Shown piece by piece: positions 17,454-24,779 of a DNA stretch of 54,016 nucleotides (position 1 is its first letter; each line of letters starts with the position of its first letter). The translations under genes were made by a program, and so were the position numbers. Source of the DNA: Berkiella sp050247135 (GTDB taxonomy: Bacteria; Pseudomonadota; Gammaproteobacteria; Berkiellales; Berkiellaceae). The notes under the pieces are model-generated. The model saw only the letters and a program-made list of their open reading frames with translations, searched no databases and was not told the origin of the DNA. The stretch is taken from positions 1 to 54,016 of the forward strand of contig JBFWUT010000018.1 of NCBI GenBank assembly GCA_050247135.1, given 5' to 3'.

Positions 17454-17759
17454 ATGGCGATCAAGTCAAGTATGTCGGGCGACGGCCAAGAAATGACAAT
17501 CAGTGTTCAAGGACGCTTTGATTTCAGTTCATTGCAACTATTTAGAAATGCCTATGAGAATCAGGATGCCCATCCACACTCGTATGTGGTTGATTTAAAA
17601 GAATCTGATTATTTAGATAGTTCTGCACTTGGAATGCTCTTAGCATTACGTGACCATGCAGGTGGTGATACTTCACACATACGGATTATTAACTGTGCGC
17701 CTGATGTTAAGAAAATATTCGTGATCACTAAACTTGATGAATTATTTACAGTTGAATAA
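17454..17759 (+). CDS. STAS-domain protein (anti-sigma factor antagonist, HsbA-like)
   Basis: A single STAS domain of 101 residues. The phosphorylation motif is present as 'YLDSSALGMLLALRDH', with the conserved serine pair after Asp. In Pseudomonas an HsbA STAS protein, controlled by the HptB phosphotransfer protein, binds the anti-sigma-28 factor FlgM and tunes flagella against biofilm. The next gene here is an Hpt protein, so an HsbA/HptB-type pathway is likely (inference). The ribosome-binding site ggag lies upstream. The cognate PP2C/kinase regulator is not in the window. Confidence 0.85.
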   Translation: MAIKSSMSGDGQEMTISVQGRFDFSSLQLFRNAYENQDAHPHSYVVDLKESDYLDSSALGMLLALRDHAGGDTSHIRIINCAPDVKKIFVITKLDELFTVE

Positions 17760-17760
17760 T

Positions 17761-18108
17761 ATGAATGAACCTTTAATTGACATGACACAAATTAATAACC
17801 TTAAAGAGTTGTTTAATGATGGGTTTGAGCCATTTTTAGTTACATTCTATGAGGATTATGAAAAGAAAGAGCAAGAATTAGCAACAGCCATTAAGGGTAA
17901 GCAAATAGATGATGTTGCTAAAATCGCCCATTCGCTCAAGGGAAGTAGCTTAAACATGGGTGCATTGGGGCTTGCTAAGCTGTGTCAAAAAATTGAAACT
18001 GCCAGTAAGAACGATGAAGAAACTGAGGTTAATCAGGCATTCGAAGAGCTTAAGGCAATGTATCCTGTAGTGAAAGCTGAGTTTAACCGGATTTCGAGTA
18101 TTCATTAG
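17761..18108 (+). CDS. Hpt (histidine phosphotransfer) domain protein, HptB-like
   Basis: A single Hpt domain of about 115 residues with the phosphorylatable histidine in 'KIAHSLKGSSLNMGALGL' (His57 with the start used). Such proteins shuttle phosphate between hybrid kinases and response regulators. I use ATG 17761, one base after the STAS stop; in-frame TTG 17734 and ATG 17737 would overlap the STAS gene and are also possible. The pairing with a STAS gene inside the flagellar cluster points to the HptB-HsbA control circuit. Confidence 0.87.
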   Translation: MNEPLIDMTQINNLKELFNDGFEPFLVTFYEDYEKKEQELATAIKGKQIDDVAKIAHSLKGSSLNMGALGLAKLCQKIETASKNDEETEVNQAFEELKAMYPVVKAEFNRISSIH

Positions 18109-18167
18109 TTTTTATCACCCTCCTAACAACCCAATAGACCGAGTTTATCTTTTCTCGCGCACAGAAC

Positions 18168-18184
18168 CTGGCACAACTTTTGAT
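18168..18184 (+). promoter_or_regulatory. Probable sigma-54 promoter of fliK (variant -12)
   Basis: CTGGCAC-N5-TTGAT has a strong -24 element with GG at 18170-18171. At the -12 position GA (18182-18183) replaces GC, so it may be weaker than the other three sigma-54 sites in the window. Confidence 0.6.
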
Positions 18185-18222
18185 TGATCTATCCTGTAAC
18201 TCAATCAAAGGAAGTCTGGCAA

Positions 18223-19464
18223 GTGGAAATTAACAGTGCAATTGATTTAACTCAAGAACTGGTGGTAGCACAGCAATTTGCTGATTCTGAAGAGAATAAT
18301 ACCTTATCGCGTGATATGCAGTTTGAGCAGATCTTGGTCAAAGAGCTTGTGCCAGAACCTGAAGTGCTTAAAATACCAAGCCAGGACTTGCCGAGTAATG
18401 GCAATCAATTGCCGCTGGATCTCATACCAACCGTAAGCACTGATGAGAAATCAATTGAGGTTGTTATCCAGCCTACGTCAATTAATAACAGCGAACTACT
18501 TAACGAGGATAAAACGGACACACCAGATAATGTGGATTTGTCTTCATTCTTGATGACTCGCTTGATTATCGATAGCCCCGTTACTTTTGCACCGCTGCCT
18601 GTGATACCGACACACAAAGCTTTTCAAATGGAACCCTTACTGACAGCAGCAGATCTTTCTACGAAATCATCAGGGGATAGCTTAAATGATCCAATCATGC
18701 CCGATCAGCTAAGTATGGTGACAACGCCTATCCCATTAGCTTCTATTCCGGAGAATATCGATGATGAAGTTAAGATCCGTTTAAATGATAAGCCAGCTGG
18801 CATGGAAGAACAGCAAGCCATTAAGTTGGTTCAGGAGCACGAAGAGAAGCCACCAGTCAAAGCATCAGACTTTATGGAAGCACTACAAATTCAATTGGCT
18901 GAGAATAGCCCTAAATCGCTAGAAATGGATAGTACCATACTGGAGTTCAAACCAGAACAGAAGGACCCAGTGGCGTTGGAGCGAAGCGAAGTGCCCTTAG
19001 ATCAACTTCCAATGACTAAAGAGCCTTTAAAGCAAACCATGAGTTTACCCAACACGGGCCGTTTCGATGAGCAATTTGCTGAAATATTCGAACATAGACT
19101 CATGGATAATGTGAATTGGATGGTGCGTCGTAATGAAAATGCCACACAGATCCAAATTGATCCCCCTGAACTGGGTAAAATTGAGATCTCCATTGAACAA
19201 AACGATGATAAAACCGATATTCGATTCTATGCCCAAGTAGACCAAACGAGACAACTCATTGAAAGCACTCTTGATAAATTGAAGTTCCAATTTTCTCAAA
19301 ATGGTATGGAATTAGGTCAAGTGGATGTTAACGCAGGAAACCAGGGCGCTTTTTCACAAGACCCAAAATTAAAAGCACCTGTTTATCAGGCTCATCTGGA
19401 TGAACCTATGATGCAGACAATGGCACAGAGCGCCACAGATCAGCTACTTGATCTCTATATCTGA
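18223..19464 (+). CDS. fliK: Flagellar hook-length control protein FliK
   Basis: FliK measures hook length and switches export specificity through FlhB. The first ~290 residues are low-complexity and acidic/proline-rich, as usual. The conserved C-terminal domain (about 300-390) shows 'NATQIQIDPPELGKIEISIE' and 'RFYAQVDQTRQLIESTL'. I choose GTG 18223 because aaaggaag lies 8 bases upstream; an in-frame TTG at 18184 would overlap the sigma-54 site. That gives 413 residues. Confidence 0.9.
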   Translation: MEINSAIDLTQELVVAQQFADSEENNTLSRDMQFEQILVKELVPEPEVLKIPSQDLPSNGNQLPLDLIPTVSTDEKSIEVVIQPTSINNSELLNEDKTDTPDNVDLSSFLMTRLIIDSPVTFAPLPVIPTHKAFQMEPLLTAADLSTKSSGDSLNDPIMPDQLSMVTTPIPLASIPENIDDEVKIRLNDKPAGMEEQQAIKLVQEHEEKPPVKASDFMEALQIQLAENSPKSLEMDSTILEFKPEQKDPVALERSEVPLDQLPMTKEPLKQTMSLPNTGRFDEQFAEIFEHRLMDNVNWMVRRNENATQIQIDPPELGKIEISIEQNDDKTDIRFYAQVDQTRQLIESTLDKLKFQFSQNGMELGQVDVNAGNQGAFSQDPKLKAPVYQAHLDEPMMQTMAQSATDQLLDLYI

Positions 19465-19524
19465 TAAATGTCAAAATTTTGACTCTGTCATAACTGTAAC
19501 CATTTGATTTATATAATAAAAAAT

Positions 19525-19541
19525 GTGGTACGGCTTTTGCT
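19525..19541 (+). promoter_or_regulatory. Sigma-54 promoter of fliL operon
   Basis: GTGGTACGGCTTTTGCT has GG (19527-19528) and GC (19539-19540) with the required 10-base spacing. It lies 25 bases before fliL and probably drives the long fliL-to-fliA block. Confidence 0.82.
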
Positions 19542-19565
19542 TTGATCACCTTATAAGGAGTGATC

Positions 19566-20171
19566 ATGGCAACAAAAGACACAGACAAAGAAAAAGAAGA
19601 AGGCAAAAAACCCGATCGAAAAATGCTGATTATTGCGGGTGTGCTGGTCACAGTCATGCTCTGTGTAATGGGTGTATTAGTTGTTGTCCTATTAAAAGTT
19701 TCTAATCCTCCTCCTACCCAACAAACTTTTGTGGTTGACGCAAAAGGTGTCTCAACGCCAGTTGACGAAAAAACACTTGAATCAGCTAAAGAGAAGAAAA
19801 ATGATGAAACCGTAGTTAAAGCTGAAAAAGAAAGTAAAAAGTCAAAAGATGAGAGGCCTTCCTATTATAAGTTTACTCCAGCATTTATTGTGAATATTCC
19901 CAGCAATGGACGTTTACGATTCCTTCAAGTTGAAGTGCAATTAATGGCTCGAAACGACGAAGATATTAAAACGATTGAGTCTTATGCACCAGTAATCCGC
20001 AATGACTTAATTACTTTGTTTAGCAGTCAAAATTACGATGATTTGCTGACCCCAGATGGTAAAGAGAATTTAAGAAAAAGTTCGCTGACACTTTCAAGAA
20101 AGATCTTGAAAGACAGCACGGGCAAACCTTGTGTTGAACAAGTATTATTTACAAACTTTGTTACACAGTAA
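19566..20171 (+). CDS. fliL: Flagellar basal-body-associated protein FliL
   Basis: FliL is an inner-membrane protein that supports stator function. It has a short charged N-terminus, one membrane helix (about residues 21-45), a charged linker and a periplasmic domain with 'YYKFTPAFIVNIPSNGRLRF'. The start ATG 19566 follows aaggag by 5 bases; the in-frame GTG at 19560 overlaps that site. It has 201 residues and is the first gene of the fliLMNOPQR-flhBA-flhF-fleN-fliA unit. Confidence 0.92.
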   Translation: MATKDTDKEKEEGKKPDRKMLIIAGVLVTVMLCVMGVLVVVLLKVSNPPPTQQTFVVDAKGVSTPVDEKTLESAKEKKNDETVVKAEKESKKSKDERPSYYKFTPAFIVNIPSNGRLRFLQVEVQLMARNDEDIKTIESYAPVIRNDLITLFSSQNYDDLLTPDGKENLRKSSLTLSRKILKDSTGKPCVEQVLFTNFVTQ

Positions 20172-20180
20172 GATGATTCA

Positions 20181-21143
20181 ATGAATCAAATATTAAACCA
20201 AGATGAAATTGATGCTCTTTTAAATTATAAAGAGAACGATTTTAATGATAAAGATTCAGTAGATCCATCTATTCCACAAGAATTTGATATTACTAATCAA
20301 GAAAAAAGTATTCAAGGCAAAATTATTTCCTTAGGCATTATTAATGAAAAATTTAGCCGCAGTGTACGTAATAGTTTATATCAATTTTTGAAAAAACCAG
20401 TTGACATTAGTATTGCCAAAATCAAAATCACTCGATTTAATGAATACATTAAGTCATTACCTTGTCCCAGTAGCATTAATTTATTCAAAATGAATCCTTT
20501 AAAAGGGACTTCGATGTTCATATTTAATGCAAGACTGATTTATTCCTTTGTTGATAGCTATTTCGGTGGAGAAGGGCGTACACAATTCAAAAGTGACATT
20601 AAGGAATTTACACCCACTGAATTGCGGATTATTAAATTATTACTGGATAATTTTTATAAAGATCTTAAAGACGCTTGGTCATCATTTATTGATATTCAAT
20701 TTGAAACGAAACATACCGAATCCGATCCTAGCATGATCAATCATTTCAACGACGACGATATTTTTATTATCTCAAAGTTTCGCGTTGAGCTAGAAGGCAG
20801 TGGTGGAGAGTTTGATATTTGTTTGCCGTATTCAATGATAGAGCCAATTACTGAATTATTCGATGTTGGTCTTGACTCTGTTAATGATAAAGCGAATGAA
20901 AAATGGGAATCACTGTTAAGAAGCCATTTACAAGAAGTAAAGATTGACATCAATTGTGTTCTAGCAAAAAAGCGAATTTTGCTGCGTGAAATCATGAAAT
21001 TTAAAGATGGCGATATAATCAATATAGAAATACCTGAAGATATTACAGTTAAGGCTGGCGATAGAGCTATATTTTCAGCTTCTTTTGGAACTTATGAAAC
21101 AAAATATGCCATTAAAGTAAATGAAAAAATTAAAAGGTCATAG
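20181..21143 (+). CDS. fliM: Flagellar motor switch protein FliM
   Basis: The C-ring protein that receives phospho-CheY. The N-terminal CheY-binding motif 'QDEIDALL' (residues 8-14) is intact, the middle domain has the FliG-contact 'YFGGEGRT', and the C-terminal SpoA domain is similar to FliN. The 320 residues are normal. The preserved CheY-binding end implies that chemotaxis genes exist elsewhere in the genome. Confidence 0.94.
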   Translation: MNQILNQDEIDALLNYKENDFNDKDSVDPSIPQEFDITNQEKSIQGKIISLGIINEKFSRSVRNSLYQFLKKPVDISIAKIKITRFNEYIKSLPCPSSINLFKMNPLKGTSMFIFNARLIYSFVDSYFGGEGRTQFKSDIKEFTPTELRIIKLLLDNFYKDLKDAWSSFIDIQFETKHTESDPSMINHFNDDDIFIISKFRVELEGSGGEFDICLPYSMIEPITELFDVGLDSVNDKANEKWESLLRSHLQEVKIDINCVLAKKRILLREIMKFKDGDIINIEIPEDITVKAGDRAIFSASFGTYETKYAIKVNEKIKRS

Positions 21144-21151
21144 GGGGAAAC

Positions 21152-21562
21152 ATGGATTCAACTGACCAAAATCAATCAACAACACCCGATGGCCAACCAG
21201 CAGCTCAACCGGCCTCACCCTCATCTTCAGCTACTGCTCAAGCTTCTGCTGTCCAATTTTCTGAATTTAGTAAAGATAGTAAAAAAACACCTACAAATGG
21301 TAATAAAGATCTGGATCTGATTTTAGACATTCCAGTGATGATTTCATTGGAGGTTGGTAGAACCTCGATCAGCATTAAAGACCTGTTGCAGCTTAATCAG
21401 GGATCTGTGGTTGAATTAGATCGCTATGCTGGTGAGCCTTTAGATGTTTTAGTTAATGGGACACTCATTGCTCATGCTGAAGTTGTTGTCGTAAACGAAA
21501 AATTTGGTATTCGTCTTACAGATGTAGTGAGCGCCACTGAACGCCTGGAAAATATTCAATAG
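21152..21562 (+). CDS. fliN: Flagellar motor switch protein FliN
   Basis: A C-ring subunit and docking site for FliH. A Pro/Ala/Ser-rich N-terminus is followed by a SpoA domain: 'LDIPVMISLEVGRTSISIKD', then 'GEPLDVLVNGTLIAHAEVVV' and 'FGIRLTDVVS'. It has 136 residues. It starts 8 bases after fliM behind a good site (aggggg). Confidence 0.96.
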   Translation: MDSTDQNQSTTPDGQPAAQPASPSSSATAQASAVQFSEFSKDSKKTPTNGNKDLDLILDIPVMISLEVGRTSISIKDLLQLNQGSVVELDRYAGEPLDVLVNGTLIAHAEVVVVNEKFGIRLTDVVSATERLENIQ

Positions 21563-21572
21563 GGAGATTGTA

Positions 21573-21854
21573 GTGGTGAATTTACCGGTAGTTGCGAATG
21601 TCGCCATCATGTTGGTACTGACGATTGTACTGGTTTTGGTATTGGGATACATGGTGAAACATTTCAAAAAAATAGTTCCACAGTTCTCCGGTATAGTGCA
21701 AGTGCTAGGTGGTGCTAATTTGGGAAACAAAAGTAAATTAGTGCTTGTTGAGGCATATGACACTCAGATATTGGTAGGGGTCAGTGATTCACAAATTCAA
21801 ACATTGTACGTTTTTAAGAAGACTGCATCTGATGAACAAAAAACAATTTCTTAA
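21573..21854 (+). CDS. fliO: Flagellar export-gate assembly protein FliO
   Basis: FliO stabilises FliP during export-gate assembly. It has one N-terminal membrane helix (about residues 8-28) and then a small cytosolic domain ('VQVLGGANLGNKSKLVLVEA', 'TQILVGVSDSQI'), typical of the FliO/MopB family. The start is GTG (21573 or 21576) after agggag. It has 93 residues and overlaps fliP by 23 bases. Confidence 0.9.
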   Translation: MVNLPVVANVAIMLVLTIVLVLVLGYMVKHFKKIVPQFSGIVQVLGGANLGNKSKLVLVEAYDTQILVGVSDSQIQTLYVFKKTASDEQKTIS

Positions 21855-22587
21855 AAAGATGCTGATAACCTTAGGGATATTGCTCCCTTGTGTTTGCTTT
21901 GCCAAGGATTTAAACCTAAATGCGTTTTCAGTAAGCGAAGGTAACGGCACGCAAACCTATTCAATAAATATTCAATTACTTGCAATAATGACAGTTTTGA
22001 CTGTCTTGCCAGCAATTGTGTTAATGATGACTTCCTTTACCCGCATTATCATTGTGCTATCCATTTTACGCCAAGCATTAGGAATGCCACAAACTCCCAG
22101 TAATCAAATTATTATTGGGCTGTCACTATTTATGACTTTTTTTATTATGTCTCCCATTTTATCTAATGTATATTCAGAAGCTGTTAGTCCTTATATGGAA
22201 GAAAAGATCACCCAAGAAGAGGCACTAAAAAGAGGGTCACAGCCAATTAAAAAATTTATGTATGATCAAACGCGTACCGAAGATTTAATGCTATTTGCCG
22301 AGTTGTCAGGCAAGCAAATCCTAGGTGATAGTCCTGATGATGTCCCTTTTTCAATTATGATTTCAGCATTTGTGGCCTCTGAGCTAAAAACAGCTTTTCA
22401 AATTGGTTTTATCATTTTCATTCCCTTTTTAATTATCGATTTAGTTGTTGCCAGTGTTTTAATGTCGATGGGTATGATGATGCTATCGCCAGTTATTATT
22501 TCATTGCCTTTTAAGATTATGTTATTCGTTTTAGTGGATGGTTGGAACCTTATTTTAGGTACTTTGGCAGCTAGTTTTTCAATATAG
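21832..22587 (+). CDS. fliP: Flagellar export-gate protein FliP
   Basis: A core membrane subunit of the export gate. The N-terminal signal peptide (residues 1 to about 20, 'LGILLPCVCFAKD') is a FliP hallmark, followed by four membrane helices and the family segments 'MMTSFTRIIIVLSILRQALG' and 'PFKIMLFVLVDGW'. ATG 21832 gives 251 residues; in-frame sequence further upstream lies inside fliO and lacks the signal peptide context. Confidence 0.96.
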   Translation: MNKKQFLKKMLITLGILLPCVCFAKDLNLNAFSVSEGNGTQTYSINIQLLAIMTVLTVLPAIVLMMTSFTRIIIVLSILRQALGMPQTPSNQIIIGLSLFMTFFIMSPILSNVYSEAVSPYMEEKITQEEALKRGSQPIKKFMYDQTRTEDLMLFAELSGKQILGDSPDDVPFSIMISAFVASELKTAFQIGFIIFIPFLIIDLVVASVLMSMGMMMLSPVIISLPFKIMLFVLVDGWNLILGTLAASFSI

Positions 22588-22594
22588 GTGCATT

Positions 22595-22864
22595 ATGACC
22601 CCTGAAATCGTAATTGATTTATTAAGACAAGGTACATCATTATTGCTGATCCTTGTTTCGCTGCTGATTTTGCCAAGCTTAATCGTGGGTTTGTTCATTA
22701 GTGTGTTTCAGGCTGCAACACAGATTAATGAACAATCATTAAGTTTTGTGCCAAGGCTTATCGTTACGTTTACAACACTAATCATTGCAGCACCTTGGTT
22801 AATTAGGGTGATTACAGACTTTACTCAAAATATCATTGAGTCAATACCACACATTATTGGTTGA
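22595..22864 (+). CDS. fliQ: Flagellar export-gate protein FliQ
   Basis: A small two-helix membrane protein of the export gate (89 residues). It matches the family start 'MTPEIVIDLLRQGTSLLLIL' and the 'SVFQAATQINEQSLSFVPRL' loop. It starts 7 bases after fliP. Confidence 0.96.
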   Translation: MTPEIVIDLLRQGTSLLLILVSLLILPSLIVGLFISVFQAATQINEQSLSFVPRLIVTFTTLIIAAPWLIRVITDFTQNIIESIPHIIG

Positions 22865-22866
22865 AT

Positions 22867-23643
22867 ATGCTGACATTTTCAGGCGACATAATACAGTATC
22901 TCTTGATGTATCTGCTGCCTTTTGTCAGAGTATCTTCTATGATGATGGCATTGCCTATCATAGGAACTCAGCTTGTTCCTGGAAAAATAAAACTTATTTT
23001 CAGTTTGGCATTAACCTATATTGCAATTTGCTCAGGTAATTGCAACCAGATTATCAATAGCAATATTTCATTGTTTACGTTGTTTTATATTGTTGTTGCA
23101 CAAATTCTCATTGGGGTACTGATGGGGCTTGTAATCCATATTATTTTTCAAACTTTCATGATTGCAGGGCAAATTATTTCTATGCAAATGGGTTTGGGAT
23201 TTGCCTCATTGATGGACCCTCAAAATGGAGTTTCTGTGCCAATTGTTGGTCAACTCTATATTATGCTAGCAACTTTGTTGTATTTATCGATGAATGGTCA
23301 TTTGTTCGTTATTGGTGTGTTAGTTGATAGTTTTGCACAAATACCCGTGACACAAATAGATATGTCGCATTTGCAAGCTGAAAAGTTTATAGAATTAGGT
23401 TCTTTTATGTTTTCTTATGGTTTAAAGATTGCCTTACCTGCTGTGGTGACAATTTTAATCACCAACATTTCATTCGGCATGATGACCAAGGCTGCACCGC
23501 AATTAAACATATTTACACTTGGTTTTTCAATTACATTAATAGCTGGAATTTCTCTTATTTACATTTGTCTATCATTTATTGGTACACAATTTACTGAAGT
23601 TTCTGAAAAAGCACATTCAACCTTAGTAGCTTTGATTGAGTAA
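22867..23643 (+). CDS. fliR: Flagellar export-gate protein FliR
   Basis: A polytopic membrane protein of the export gate with about six helices. The segment 'ISMQMGLGFASLMDPQNGVS' is diagnostic for FliR. ATG 22867, two bases after the fliQ stop, is preferred over the in-frame TTG 22861, giving 258 residues. Confidence 0.95.
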   Translation: MLTFSGDIIQYLLMYLLPFVRVSSMMMALPIIGTQLVPGKIKLIFSLALTYIAICSGNCNQIINSNISLFTLFYIVVAQILIGVLMGLVIHIIFQTFMIAGQIISMQMGLGFASLMDPQNGVSVPIVGQLYIMLATLLYLSMNGHLFVIGVLVDSFAQIPVTQIDMSHLQAEKFIELGSFMFSYGLKIALPAVVTILITNISFGMMTKAAPQLNIFTLGFSITLIAGISLIYICLSFIGTQFTEVSEKAHSTLVALIE

Positions 23644-23646
23644 GAA

Positions 23647-24777
23647 ATGGCAGATAGAGATGACTCACAAGAACGCACAGAACAGGCGACTGCGCGTAAG
23701 AAACAACAGTCTCAAGAACAGGGTCTAGCAGCTCGTTCTAAAGATTTTAATACACTATTAGTATTACTATGTAGTGGTTTGTGCTTTATTGGCATGGGGC
23801 ATTCCAGTGCTCAAAAAATTGGTGCCGTATTTCAAGCTAATTTGTCGATCGATCCTAAATTGCTGGCAAACGAAAGCGGAATGTTTTTAGCTTTAAAAAG
23901 TTCAGTATTTGCGGCTATTGGCATGTTATTACCTTTTTTAATTTTAATTATTATAGTCTGCATTATTGGCCCTCTGATTATTGGTGGCTGGTCTTTTTCA
24001 TGGGGTAATGTTGGATTAAAATTTGAGAGACTTGATCCGGTCAAAGGTCTGTTGAAGATATTTTCTCTTAAAAACTTATTCGAGCTGGTTAAATCGATTT
24101 TTAAAATTGTCTTAGTTGTTTTAACGATGGCTCTTATTGTCTATCTGTTTATGAAAAAAATCATTTATTCGTCTTTTGCAGAGACTATTGTCGGGATCTA
24201 TTACTCATGTGAAATCATTACTTGGGCATTTATGCTCTTGGTTGGGGCATTATTCATTATTACTTTGTTTGATGTGCCATTTCAATTATGGAATTACCAG
24301 CAAGAACTAAAAATGACAAAGCAAGAAGTAAAAGATGAACATAAAGATTCCGAAGGAAAACCAGAAGTGAAGTCACGTTTGGCCAGATTGCAACGTGAAC
24401 TTTTAAAACGACGCTTTGCCATAGAAATCCCTAAAGCTGATGTGATTATAACAAACCCAACCCATTATGCGGTGGCACTAAAATATGATCAAAAGAGCAT
24501 GAAAGCACCTAAGGTGCTAGCTAAAGGAGTCGATCTGATGGCACAAAGAATCATGGAAATTGCTGATGAGAATGCCATTCCTAGAGTCACTTTACCACCT
24601 TTAGCTCGTAGTATTTACTTTCATACCGAAATTGGTGATGAAATTCCATCTGAATTATACGTGGCGGTGGCGCAAGTATTAGCTTACGTCCATCAGTTGA
24701 AGCTGTATAAACGTGGTAAGTTGAAAAAGCCCAAGTTACCAGAAAATGTTGCAATTCCCTCTAGTATGGTGAGGTAA
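23647..24777 (+). CDS. flhB: Flagellar export switch protein FlhB
   Basis: FlhB controls the change from rod/hook to filament export. The N-terminus 'DDSQERTEQATARKKQQ' and four membrane helices are followed by a cytosolic domain with the self-cleavage motif NPTH at residues 270-273. The 376 residues are full length. It lies three bases after fliR. Confidence 0.96.
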   Translation: MADRDDSQERTEQATARKKQQSQEQGLAARSKDFNTLLVLLCSGLCFIGMGHSSAQKIGAVFQANLSIDPKLLANESGMFLALKSSVFAAIGMLLPFLILIIIVCIIGPLIIGGWSFSWGNVGLKFERLDPVKGLLKIFSLKNLFELVKSIFKIVLVVLTMALIVYLFMKKIIYSSFAETIVGIYYSCEIITWAFMLLVGALFIITLFDVPFQLWNYQQELKMTKQEVKDEHKDSEGKPEVKSRLARLQRELLKRRFAIEIPKADVIITNPTHYAVALKYDQKSMKAPKVLAKGVDLMAQRIMEIADENAIPRVTLPPLARSIYFHTEIGDEIPSELYVAVAQVLAYVHQLKLYKRGKLKKPKLPENVAIPSSMVR

Positions 24778-24779
24778 TA

